The notes below the pieces were generated by a model. It was not told where the DNA came from. It did not search any database and saw only the letters and a program-made list of their open reading frames with translations. From the NCBI RefSeq assembly GCF_019977295.1, contig NZ_AP024651.1:248001-312000 (forward strand): a stretch of DNA of 64,000 nt. Direction: 5' to 3'. The translations under genes and the position numbers were made by a program. Each line of letters begins with the position of its first letter. Within the stretch, counting starts at the first letter, position 1. The stretch comes from Arthrobacter sp. StoSoilB20. Lineage in GTDB: Bacteria > Actinomycetota > Actinomycetes > Actinomycetales > Micrococcaceae. Shown here piece after piece: positions 1 through 7,676 of the stretch.

Positions 1-23
1 TTAATCCACTCAATGGGGGAACT

Positions 24-758
24 ATGCGTCTCAATAATGTTGTAAAAATCACCAGCATCGCAGCAGCTGGACTGCTCGCGCTCAGTGCCTGCGGCACCAC
101 CACGGCGGGCTCGACGACGGGTGGTTCCGGATCGTCTTCTCCTTCTTCGTCGGCGTCGGCGCCATCCTCGTCGTCGTCGGCCTCGCCGTCCGGAGCTTCT
201 TCGGAGGGTGCCGGTACTTCCTCGGGTGAGTACACTGCGGCGGCCTGGGCGCTCCCCATTTCAGATGCCGGCGAGAAGCTCGGGAACTTCAAGGGCGAGA
301 GCTTCAGTGTGGACGTTTACCAGGTGGCCACGGATGTGGCGTCCAAGGACAGCATGTTCGTGGACAAGGAAACCAAGGAGAACCTGCTGAAGAAGGGTGA
401 TCCGGTGGTGTACCTGAACTACGTGGTCACCAACACTTCCTCGGCCGATATTCCCCTGAGCCATTCCCTGATTACTCCGTCGGCAAAGTACACCGACTGG
501 AAGTACCTTGGCGGTATGCCCTCGGATTCCAGCAGCGACGGTTTTAAGAAGCATGGGCTCTCCAGCAGCGGGACCAAGCTGAAGGAAGAGGCCCCGTTCG
601 TGCTGAAGCCGGGGGAGTCGTTCAACATTGCCGAGAACTTTGCCTACACAGCGGGCAAGGAAACGGAGATCGCGGCGACCATGACTCCTGCCGGCGCTGA
701 CGGCAAGCTGGACCACGCCAAGAAGGAAAAGGCAGAAACCACCGTCACGCTGAAGTAG
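24..758 (+). CDS. Ser-rich secreted lipoprotein, function unknown
   Basis: This 244-aa protein begins with a lipoprotein signal peptide: a short basic N-terminus, a hydrophobic stretch at residues 8-20 and a lipobox LSAC with the lipidated Cys at 23. A strongly Ser/Gly/Pro-rich low-complexity linker follows (about residues 28-70), then a folded domain of about 170 residues with alternating beta-strand character and the phrase VVYLNYVVTNTS. That layout resembles the extracellular immunoglobulin-like domains (DUF4352-type) found on many actinobacterial lipoproteins; this family assignment is tentative. The start is supported by a GGGGGAA ribosome binding site about 6 bases upstream. It is probably anchored on the outer face of the membrane. 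No neighbour suggests a specific role, and the gene lies alone at the window edge. Confidence 0.8.
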   Translation: MRLNNVVKITSIAAAGLLALSACGTTTAGSTTGGSGSSSPSSSASAPSSSSSASPSGASSEGAGTSSGEYTAAAWALPISDAGEKLGNFKGESFSVDVYQVATDVASKDSMFVDKETKENLLKKGDPVVYLNYVVTNTSSADIPLSHSLITPSAKYTDWKYLGGMPSDSSSDGFKKHGLSSSGTKLKEEAPFVLKPGESFNIAENFAYTAGKETEIAATMTPAGADGKLDHAKKEKAETTVTLK

Positions 759-992
759 TTCCTTGCGGCTTCGCCCGGGTCTGCCCCAGTGCCGGCCCGG
801 GCATTCTGCGTTTGGGCATTAAAATGGTGCCGAACCGGATACGCCTCTCGGCGGTAGGCCGCTCGAAGCGGCTATAAGTTGAAGCCCGGGGGTTTCGCGG
901 TTCGACACCAGTTTTAGTTTTCACCGTCCGGCGGCCTAAGTCAACATTGACAGTCCGGCGCCGGCGTGGGTACGTTTCGCCCTGTTTGCCCG

Positions 993-1652
993 CTAGTCCA
1001 GCTCGCCCAGCCGCCACGCGTTGGCCGCGTGCTCAAGGTCCTCGGCCGTTTTGACCAGCTGGTGCGAGTTGCGGGTCAGCTTGCTCGCATGGCCTTCATT
1101 GCTGTGCTCCGCCCCGTCCGCCAGGGTCGCCTGGCCGAGTGCTACTACGCGGCAGAAAGCAGCGGAACGTTCCAGCGCGACGTCGAACTCGCCGTCGAAC
1201 GCACCGGACAAAATGGCGTCAGCCATGGTCTTCATTTCGTCTGCTCCGGGCGGCTCCGCGGCACCTGCCACCACATTGGCAACCTGCGCCGTATCGCGTC
1301 CGGCCCGGAAATAGACGGAGATTCTTTCAGGGTTCTGGATGGTGGCGGCGCGGAGGGCATAGAGCCGCCACAGCGCGCCCGGGAGGCTCCGTGCCGGGCT
1401 CTCGGCCCACATCTCAGCGATGGCTTCCAAGCCCTGTTCGTCGGCCAGTTTCACCAGGCGGTGGGTGACCTTGGGGTCGTCGCTGTCGCGCCCCCGCCGC
1501 ACCAATGCCTGTGCAGCAAGGTGGGCTGCCTCGGAAACCCGAGCGGGATCCGCCCCGCCGGCGAACGGTTCGAAATCGATCGGGGCAAAAGGCTTGGGCT
1601 TGTGGTGCCTGTTTGCTCCGCCGTACGCGCGTGGTCCTGGCTGTTCGCTCAT
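993..1652 (-). CDS. Conserved actinobacterial hypothetical protein
   Basis: This is a 219-aa, mostly helical soluble protein without signal peptide or membrane segment. The first 45 residues are basic and proline-rich and look disordered. The remainder is rich in Ala, Glu and Arg with helix-forming segments around residues 38-130 and 165-219. I recognise no catalytic motif and assign no function. Codon use is that of a normal high-GC gene, and it is the only plausible reading of this stretch. It is transcribed away from the tRNA-Lys gene, so the roughly 240 bp between them probably carries both promoters. The 759-992 stretch downstream holds no gene that I can support. Confidence 0.7.
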   Translation of the reverse strand: MSEQPGPRAYGGANRHHKPKPFAPIDFEPFAGGADPARVSEAAHLAAQALVRRGRDSDDPKVTHRLVKLADEQGLEAIAEMWAESPARSLPGALWRLYALRAATIQNPERISVYFRAGRDTAQVANVVAGAAEPPGADEMKTMADAILSGAFDGEFDVALERSAAFCRVVALGQATLADGAEHSNEGHASKLTRNSHQLVKTAEDLEHAANAWRLGELD

Positions 1653-1890
1653 GAGTTCACCGTACTCCTGTGCTCTGGTGGGGTCGAGTAACGGTTGCCG
1701 GGCTGCGCCCTTGCCGGCGCTGTGCCTTCACCACCCACTTTGCCCCCGTCCCGGGCCCTACACGCCTCGGCCGCCCCACGCCGCCGTCGAACGTTCACCC
1801 AAAGAAGGTGACGACGGCGCGTGTCCGGTTGAGTTCCTCGTCTGCCGTGACGTTGGGGTACAGTATTCATGGCTGTTTCTACAGCTGGAG

Positions 1891-1963
1891 GGGCCTTTAG
1901 CTCAGTTGGTAGAGCATCGGACTTTTAATCCGTGGGTCGTGGGTTCGATCCCCACAGGGCCCA
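1891..1963 (+). tRNA. tRNA-Lys (anticodon TTT)
   Basis: The sequence folds as a full cloverleaf. The acceptor stem pairs GGGCCTT with AGGGCCC. The D arm is GCTC/GAGC. The anticodon loop CTTTTAA places TTT at 1924-1926, and the T arm carries GGTTCGATCC. The anticodon stem has one terminal T-T mismatch. The discriminator base is A at 1963, and the CCA end is not encoded. The gene stands alone and is followed directly by a strong terminator. Confidence 0.96.
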
Positions 1964-1972
1964 CCCTCCAAG

Positions 1973-2009
1973 ACAGGCCGGAGACCTTGAGTCTCCGGCC
2001 TGTTTTTAT
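1973..2009 (+). terminator. Intrinsic terminator of tRNA-Lys
   Basis: A 13-bp perfect stem (ACAGGCCGGAGAC pairing with its complement) with a 5-base loop CTTGA is followed by a T-rich tract. It starts ten bases after the tRNA 3' end and is a textbook Rho-independent terminator. Confidence 0.9.
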
Positions 2010-2088
2010 TTTCCCGGTCACGTCCCACGCTGCGATTCCATCGGTTATGCTATTCGATGGATTAACTGTTCAAGCGAGGGGGCCAGGC

Positions 2089-4107
2089 GTGGGGATCTTT
2101 GATACGGCGGTGGAGATTGCGTTCGACGATGGTGCCGCCGACGCTCTGATCAACGCTGCTGATTCCGCGGATCAGACCCTGCGCTCCGAGGGTAGCTTCG
2201 TTGGTGTCGCCACGGGTTACGCGATGGAGGACTTCAAGGGCGGCTATGCGACCTTGTTCAACAACGCTCTGGCCGTCCGGGCCGATGACCGGGGCCGGCT
2301 TGCCGGTGTCCTTGCGGCGTTGGCGGAGGACGTCAGGCAAGCAAAGGTCAAGGCACGGGAAGAGAAGTCCCGGCTGAAGGAACTTGCTGCGTGGCAGCAA
2401 CGCGCCGATTTCCGTGAACAACACTTTCAGACTTTCCAGAGCGTGGCGATCGATCCGATGCCCATGGAATGGCCGGTCGCTGCACCGACGATTTCAGCGG
2501 TGTTCTCGGCGAGGGACCGGGCCCGGTTCGCCGGCGGAGCGGGGGGCGCAACCAGCTCAGCTGATCCTGGAAAACTGCGCGAATTTGTGTCCCAATCCCG
2601 CGCCTTCACGAACATCCTGAACGCGGAGCTGGGGAGAATCCGAAACGCGTGGAGCGGTTTCACCTCCGCGTGTTCTTGGGTGAATAGCGGCAGTGTCACG
2701 TTCGTGTCCGGATTCGAGCAACTGCTGACTGAGAACGCCGCTGACGCGACGTGGCTTGAACAGATCGCCGCGGCATTCGAAACAGCCGGCAGCGGCTCCA
2801 TGGCCGACACCATGCTCAACAGCGCCCTCATACAGTACGCACCACCGGGGCAAGTCGGTTTGAACGACATCGGGGCCCTAAACGCCGATCAATTGAAAGC
2901 CTGGCTCGCCGCACCTGCGAACAAGGACCGACTTCAGGGGCTGCTTGAACAACCAGGGCAGGACCCCGTGGTGATAGCAAAGTGGTGGGCTGGGTTCGGC
3001 CAGACAGCCGCTGGCGGGACACTTGAACCCGGCGAGGCCCAGTTGCTCCTGATCGAGGCCATCCCCGGAGTCATCGGGAATCTGAACGGAATCACCGCGA
3101 CCGCCCGGAACCTCGCCAACCGCAAACGCCTCATCACCGAGCAGGAACGCATCAACGCCGAACTGGCCAGAACGCCACAACTACTGCCCGCCAGCCAGGG
3201 CATGTCCATGACCAACCCGGCTTGGACCCGGCTGCAAACGCAGCAGAAAGCGCTGGATGGCATCACCGAGGCACTGAGGAACGCGGGCGGAATCAACGCT
3301 GTCCTGCTGGGTTTCGATCTGACTCACGGCTCACCGAAGGCACAGGTCTCTGCGGGTAATCCCGATACGGCTGACAACGTTACCTACGCTGTGTCCGGCA
3401 TGCTCATCACACCTCAAAGCGGTTTCAACGACTGGGCGAAAAACGCCGCGAACCTCCAGCGGCACCAGCAGTTGCTTTCCGAGAACGAGACCTTCGCTGT
3501 GGTGGCGTGGATCAACTATGAACCGCCCACGGTTCCGACTGTGAACAGCGGCGATGCAGCACGGGCAGGCGCCGACCGGTTCATCGTTGACCTGCAAGGT
3601 TTCAACGCCGTCAGGGAAGGCTTGGGCAACAGGACCCCGGAGACCTTAAACGTACTGGCCCATTCCTACGGCACCACCGTGACGTCCAACGCCCTTGCCG
3701 CCGCGGCATTGAACGTCGCCTCTTTCACGATGCTCGGCTCGGCCGGGATAGAGAAAGAGATCCGGAACGCCGGAGATCTCCACGTCCCTGCCGGGCAGGT
3801 CTACGCCACCGAAGCCGCCGGCGACGGCCTGGCCCAATTGGGCCGCTTCCAACGCCAGGATCCGCGCATGGAATCATTCGGCGCAAAAGTCTTCTCCTCG
3901 GAAGAGGCCACGATCGACGGGACCCAGTACCAAGGCACCACAGAACACAACACACTGGTACACAAAGATGCCCGCGATGGCTACGGATACCTCGATCGGG
4001 ACACCACGGCCCTGCATGAAGCTGCCCTAACAACAACCGGTAACGGAGACCAGATCCTGCCAGCCGCACGACCCCTATCACCGCCGGCGGGATTTGCTGG
4101 CCGTTGA
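2089..4107 (+). CDS. DUF1023-type alpha/beta hydrolase with ESX-like helical N-terminus
   Basis: The open frame extends far upstream, through the tRNA, so the start must be internal. I chose GTG at 2089 because AGGGGG lies 6 bases before it; ATG at 2047 is an alternative. The product is 672 aa with no signal peptide. Residues about 1-110 are helical, ending in a charged coiled-coil, and contain the phrase EDFKGGYATLF, similar to WXG100/LXG-like regions in front of actinobacterial exported proteins. The middle is long and helical. The C-terminus (about 380-672) is an alpha/beta hydrolase of the DUF1023 kind, with nucleophile elbow HSYGT (Ser at about 526), the strand FTMLGSAG, and candidate Asp and His further on. 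It is followed 23 bp later by four related lipoproteins, possibly one operon. It may be a type VII-secreted lipase/esterase. That is an inference, because no ESX machinery is present here. Confidence 0.75.
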   Translation: MGIFDTAVEIAFDDGAADALINAADSADQTLRSEGSFVGVATGYAMEDFKGGYATLFNNALAVRADDRGRLAGVLAALAEDVRQAKVKAREEKSRLKELAAWQQRADFREQHFQTFQSVAIDPMPMEWPVAAPTISAVFSARDRARFAGGAGGATSSADPGKLREFVSQSRAFTNILNAELGRIRNAWSGFTSACSWVNSGSVTFVSGFEQLLTENAADATWLEQIAAAFETAGSGSMADTMLNSALIQYAPPGQVGLNDIGALNADQLKAWLAAPANKDRLQGLLEQPGQDPVVIAKWWAGFGQTAAGGTLEPGEAQLLLIEAIPGVIGNLNGITATARNLANRKRLITEQERINAELARTPQLLPASQGMSMTNPAWTRLQTQQKALDGITEALRNAGGINAVLLGFDLTHGSPKAQVSAGNPDTADNVTYAVSGMLITPQSGFNDWAKNAANLQRHQQLLSENETFAVVAWINYEPPTVPTVNSGDAARAGADRFIVDLQGFNAVREGLGNRTPETLNVLAHSYGTTVTSNALAAAALNVASFTMLGSAGIEKEIRNAGDLHVPAGQVYATEAAGDGLAQLGRFQRQDPRMESFGAKVFSSEEATIDGTQYQGTTEHNTLVHKDARDGYGYLDRDTTALHEAALTTTGNGDQILPAARPLSPPAGFAGR

Positions 4108-4130
4108 ACAACTCAGGAAGAGTGAACCAT

Positions 4131-4721
4131 ATGCCCCATGAACCCAAGGCCCGCATAAAGACCAGTCGCATACTCGCCGCGTTAGTCTGCGCGGCCGTTG
4201 CACTGAGCGCCTGCACACCCACCACGGAGAACCCTATGACCGGCTCAGCCAATCCCAGCGACCCTGCGACCGTCAAAGCCCAGGTTGAAGAGCTCAAACA
4301 AGCCCTCGCGGATCTCCACGCCTTCAAAACCGAAACCCAACAAGCCATCGGACCCCAAAAATGGGTCGATAAGGGCACTCGTAACATGGATTGCAGAACC
4401 TCCGACGGGCAAGACGGCGTGAACTACAGCATCCTGACCCAAACGCCTGACCCCGTGGACCTGGAAGCATCAGTAAGCGTGGTCAGAGCGTTCTGGGAAT
4501 CCAAGGGCTTCACCACCCGTACCGAAACCAACCCCCGAGAACCGGGCCTTATCCGCCTCTACGCCAACGAGAATGGCGGACACCTCGTGTCCTACTTCGC
4601 AAACATCAAAGGCTCCGGCCTGGAAATGAACAGCGCCTGCGTCGCCGGAGACCTCAGCGCAATCTACAAAGAGCTGGACAGGCAGGAAGCAAGCGACAGC
4701 CCCTCACCGACTGCAGAGTAG
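4131..4721 (+). CDS. Tandem paralogous lipoprotein, copy 1
   Basis: This 196-aa lipoprotein has a basic start, a hydrophobic core and lipobox LSAC with Cys28. After a Thr/Ser/Pro linker comes a predicted helix (VEELKQALADL) and then a compact domain with two conserved Cys (RNMDC and NSACVAG) that could form a disulfide. The core phrase FWESKGFTTR is shared by all four copies. The start ATG at 4131 lies 10 bases after AGGAAG. A longer reading beginning with TTG at 4104 would overlap the hydrolase stop, but the first residues would be unlike those of the other copies. It is the closest of the four to the hydrolase gene, with a gap of 23 bases. Function is unknown. Immunity to, or chaperoning of, the upstream hydrolase is a hypothesis based only on position. 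Confidence 0.82.
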   Translation: MPHEPKARIKTSRILAALVCAAVALSACTPTTENPMTGSANPSDPATVKAQVEELKQALADLHAFKTETQQAIGPQKWVDKGTRNMDCRTSDGQDGVNYSILTQTPDPVDLEASVSVVRAFWESKGFTTRTETNPREPGLIRLYANENGGHLVSYFANIKGSGLEMNSACVAGDLSAIYKELDRQEASDSPSPTAE

Positions 4722-4814
4722 AGGCGTTGCGGCGTGATGCCTTCCGGGAGAGGGGCCAGTCCTGCCTCCTGCCGGTGTGTGGGCTGTGGAACAGTTTCAG
4801 GAAGAGTGAATCGC

Positions 4815-5420
4815 ATGTCTTATGAACCTAAGACGCGTACGGTGACTAGCTGCATCCTCGGTGCGTTGGTCGGCGCGGCCATGGCGATGAGCGCCTGCAT
4901 GCCCGCTACCACGGAGAATCCCATGAACGGCTCAAACAGTTCCAGTGACCCTGCAACTGTCAAAGCCCAGGTAGAAGAACTAAAACAAGCCCTCAAGGAT
5001 CTCCACGCGTTCAAAACCGAAACCCAGAAAGCCATCGGACCCCAGAAATGGGTCGATAAAGGCACCCGAAACAGCGCCTGCAATGCAGGTGATGGAAGGG
5101 AGGGCGCGAATTACAGCGTCATGAGCCAAACCTCTGATCCCGTCGACCTGGAAGCATCAGTCAACGTCGTCAAAATGTTCTGGGAATCGAAGGGCTTTAC
5201 CACCCGCGTCGAAACCAACCCGTTGGACCCTGGTCTCATCCGTCTCTACGCCAATCAGAACGGCGGAAACCTCATATCCTTCACCGCGAATGTCAAAGGC
5301 TCCGGCCTGGAAATGGACACTGTCTGCGTCGCCGGAGACCAGACCGCAATCTACAAGGAGCTGTATCCCGAAATTTACGGGACCCCTTCTAGCCCCAGCT
5401 CCTCTCCGTCTGCTAACTAG
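4815..5420 (+). CDS. Tandem paralogous lipoprotein, copy 2
   Basis: This 201-aa paralog of the preceding gene has the same architecture: N-terminus MSYEPKT, lipobox MSAC with Cys28, linker, helix VEELKQALKDL, and a C-terminal domain with the paired Cys in NSAC and TVCVAGD. Met at the -3 lipobox position is less common than Leu but tolerated. The C-terminus has a Ser/Pro tail that differs from copy 1. The leader GGAAGAGTGAATCGC in front of the ATG is almost the same as in the other copies, so the duplications included the ribosome binding site. Upstream in-frame starts exist but would spoil the signal peptide. Confidence 0.82.
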   Translation: MSYEPKTRTVTSCILGALVGAAMAMSACMPATTENPMNGSNSSSDPATVKAQVEELKQALKDLHAFKTETQKAIGPQKWVDKGTRNSACNAGDGREGANYSVMSQTSDPVDLEASVNVVKMFWESKGFTTRVETNPLDPGLIRLYANQNGGNLISFTANVKGSGLEMDTVCVAGDQTAIYKELYPEIYGTPSSPSSSPSAN

Positions 5421-5505
5421 GCTGTCTGGTGCGCCAAAAGAGCCTGCCAATGTCGCCTCGTGCTGGCTTTTGGCCTGTGGAACGGCTTCAGGAAGTGTGA
5501 ACCAC

Positions 5506-6108
5506 ATGTCCTATGAATCCAAGGCCCGACTAAAGGCCAGTCGCATACTCGCTGGACTGTTCTGCGCGACCATTGCATTGAGCGCTTGCACGCCCGCTAC
5601 CACGGAGAATCCCATGAACGGCTCAAATAGTTCCAGTGACCCTGCAACTGTCAAAGCAGAGGTTGAAGAACTCAAGCAAGCCCTCGCCGACCTCCAGGCC
5701 TTCAAAACCGCAACCCAACAAGCCATCGGAAGCCAGCAGTGGGCCGATACCGACAACCCGGTTAACAGTGCCTGCACCACATCCGACGGGCAAAGCGGCG
5801 TGAACTACAGCATCCTGAGCCAGACTTCCGACCCTGTTGAACTGGAGGCATCAGTAAGCGTGGTCAGAGCGTTCTGGGAATCCAAGGGCTTCACTACCCG
5901 CACCGAAACCAACCCCCGGGACCCGGGCCTCATCCGCCTCTACGCGAACGAGAGCGGCGGACACCTTCTGTCCTACTACGCAAACATCAAAGGCTCCACC
6001 CTGGAAATGGACACCGTCTGCATCGCCGGGAATCAGCATGAAATCTACAAGGAATTGGACAGGCAGAAAGCGAGTGCCAGTCCCTCGCCGAGTACCAAGG
6101 AGAGCTGA
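5506..6108 (+). CDS. Tandem paralogous lipoprotein, copy 3
   Basis: This is a 200-aa lipoprotein, again with N-terminus MSYESKA and lipobox LSAC at Cys28. The mature part matches copy 1 most closely over residues 100-190 (the VVRAFWESKGFTTRTETN block). It diverges around residues 70-85, where the other copies share QKWVDKGTRN or a close variant. The two mature Cys residues are retained. The start is the ATG directly after GGAAGTGTGAACCAC, equivalent to the other copies; a longer reading from 5290 would overlap copy 2. The segmental pattern of similarity suggests gene conversion between copies. Confidence 0.82.
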   Translation: MSYESKARLKASRILAGLFCATIALSACTPATTENPMNGSNSSSDPATVKAEVEELKQALADLQAFKTATQQAIGSQQWADTDNPVNSACTTSDGQSGVNYSILSQTSDPVELEASVSVVRAFWESKGFTTRTETNPRDPGLIRLYANESGGHLLSYYANIKGSTLEMDTVCIAGNQHEIYKELDRQKASASPSPSTKES

Positions 6109-6191
6109 CGCAGAGTGCTGGCTTCTGGGGTGTCCTGTCCTGCCTCATGCTGGCGCGTGAGTCTGGAACGATTTCAGGAAGAGTGAACCGT

Positions 6192-6791
6192 ATGTCCTAT
6201 GAATCCCGGGCCCGACTAAAGGCCCGCGGTATTCTTGCCGCCTTGTTTTGTGCCGGTATTGCACTCAGCGCCTGCACGCCGGCCACTACGGAGATCCCCA
6301 TGACCGGCTCAAGCAACCCCAGCGACCCCGCAACCGTCAAAGCCCAGGTAGAAGAGCTCAAACAAGCCCTCGCGGATCTCCACGCCTTCAAAAGCGAAAC
6401 CCAACAAGCCATCGGACCCCAGAAATGGGCGGATAAAAGCCTCCGAAACATGGACTGCAGCACCCCTAAGGGAGAAGAGGGCGTGAACTACAGCGTCATG
6501 AGTCAGACCCTTGAAACCCTCGACATGGAATCGTCGGTCAACGTTGTCAAGACGTTTTGGGAATCCAAAGGCTTCACCACCTGCGTCGAATCAAATCCAA
6601 AGGACCCAGGAAACATCCGTCTCTATGCCAATAAGAACGGCGGACATCTCGTATCCTTCACCGCTACCACTAAAGGCTTCAGCTTAGAGATGAACAGCGC
6701 CTGCGTCGCTGGGAATCAGCATGAAATCTACGAGGAATTGGACAGGCAGGAAGCGAGTGCCAGTCCCTCGCCGAGTACCAAGGAGAGCTGA
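6192..6791 (+). CDS. Tandem paralogous lipoprotein, copy 4
   Basis: This 199-aa last member of the array has lipobox LSAC with Cys28, helix VEELKQALADL, the FWESKGFTT block and both conserved mature Cys. One extra Cys replaces Arg in FTTCVES. The final 25 residues are nearly identical to those of copy 3 (RQEASASPSPSTKES). The ATG follows GGAAGAGTGAACCGT. The array ends here, and the next gene is on the opposite strand 61 bases away. No clear terminator is visible in that gap. Confidence 0.82.
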   Translation: MSYESRARLKARGILAALFCAGIALSACTPATTEIPMTGSSNPSDPATVKAQVEELKQALADLHAFKSETQQAIGPQKWADKSLRNMDCSTPKGEEGVNYSVMSQTLETLDMESSVNVVKTFWESKGFTTCVESNPKDPGNIRLYANKNGGHLVSFTATTKGFSLEMNSACVAGNQHEIYEELDRQEASASPSPSTKES

Positions 6792-6852
6792 CGAGCCCTG
6801 GCCCCTTGTTGACTCTGGGCTGGTGCACAGAAATCAATGCGCGTAGGTGCGT

Positions 6853-7473
6853 TCAGCCAACGCGGCCGGGAGTGAGCAGCCGTTGCGCGACGATGGCCGC
6901 GTGGGGACGCGCTCCGGGGTCGGCGCGGGAGTGCGTGCTGACAATGCTGAAACCGGCTTCCTGCAGCAGTGCTGATATTTCCTCCACTGACCAAAAGTAG
7001 GCGGGCGTTACTGCATGCGGGAATGACTCACCGGCCGGGCCATCGAAGAAACCGATCAGGAGGCCACCGCCGGGAGCGAGGCAGCGGGCAAACTCGTCCA
7101 AAACCCGGCTGATCCCAGCCGGGGGAGTGTGAATCAGGGAGTACCAAGCGAGGATTCCAGCCAATGAGTCATCCGGCGCAGGCAGCCGTTGAAGTGACCC
7201 GACAGAGAACCGAGCCTCCGGACAGAACCGCTTGGCCGTTTCAATGAACTCCGGTACCAGGTCCACGCCTTGGACGTCCACCCCGGCGGAGTGCAGAAAG
7301 GCTGTCCATTGCCCAGGCCCGCAGCCGGCATCGAGGACTTTCCCGGACAATCCCTGGGCCCATGACAACACCAGCTCCCTATCGACCGGATGCGTGCTGC
7401 TGATGGACCCGAACAATGAGGTGTACTCGTCGGAACGCGCAGAATAGGCGGCTCTCACTGCTCCAAAGGACAT
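6853..7473 (-). CDS. SAM-dependent class I methyltransferase
   Basis: This 206-aa Rossmann methyltransferase has motif I VLDAGCGPGQWT at about residues 47-58, a following acidic residue (GVDLV) typical of SAM ribose binding, and a motif II/III region VGSLQRLPAPDDSLAGILAWYSLIH. The layout matches the small methyltransferase_11/25 families, but the substrate cannot be read from sequence. It faces the lipoprotein array and runs convergently with it. It looks monocistronic. Confidence 0.85.
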   Translation of the reverse strand: MSFGAVRAAYSARSDEYTSLFGSISSTHPVDRELVLSWAQGLSGKVLDAGCGPGQWTAFLHSAGVDVQGVDLVPEFIETAKRFCPEARFSVGSLQRLPAPDDSLAGILAWYSLIHTPPAGISRVLDEFARCLAPGGGLLIGFFDGPAGESFPHAVTPAYFWSVEEISALLQEAGFSIVSTHSRADPGARPHAAIVAQRLLTPGRVG

Positions 7474-7618
7474 GCGTCTCAGCCTAGAGGCAGTTAGCGC
7501 CCGAGCATGTTCGAATCACCGGCCGCACAACGGTGGGCCCGGCTAACAACGGCGGGAAGGAAGCGTTCCGGCAAGAAATCCCTTGACTCCAGCACCCGCA
7601 CCACGTCAGCATAGTTTC

Positions 7619-7630
7619 TATAACGTTGTA
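7619..7630. promoter_or_regulatory. Candidate LacI-type operator upstream of GH51 gene
   Basis: TATAACGTTGTA is an imperfect palindrome centred on CG, the usual form of LacI-family operators. It lies about 45 bp before the arabinofuranosidase start. A weak -35 (TTGACT at 7583-7588) is upstream, without a convincing -10. No regulator gene is adjacent. Confidence 0.35.
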
Positions 7631-7676
7631 AATCGGCAGGCAGAACCACCAGAACCAGCAGACAAGGACCCGCCCT

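Noticed and set aside
759..992. Short minus-strand frame between the first lipoprotein and the 219-aa hypothetical
   Set aside because: Basic, low-complexity translation without ribosome binding site, overlapping the next gene; treated as non-coding.
1420..2088. Long N-terminal extension of the DUF1023 hydrolase
   Set aside because: It would run through the tRNA-Lys gene and its terminator; a GTG with a ribosome binding site at 2089 is far more likely.
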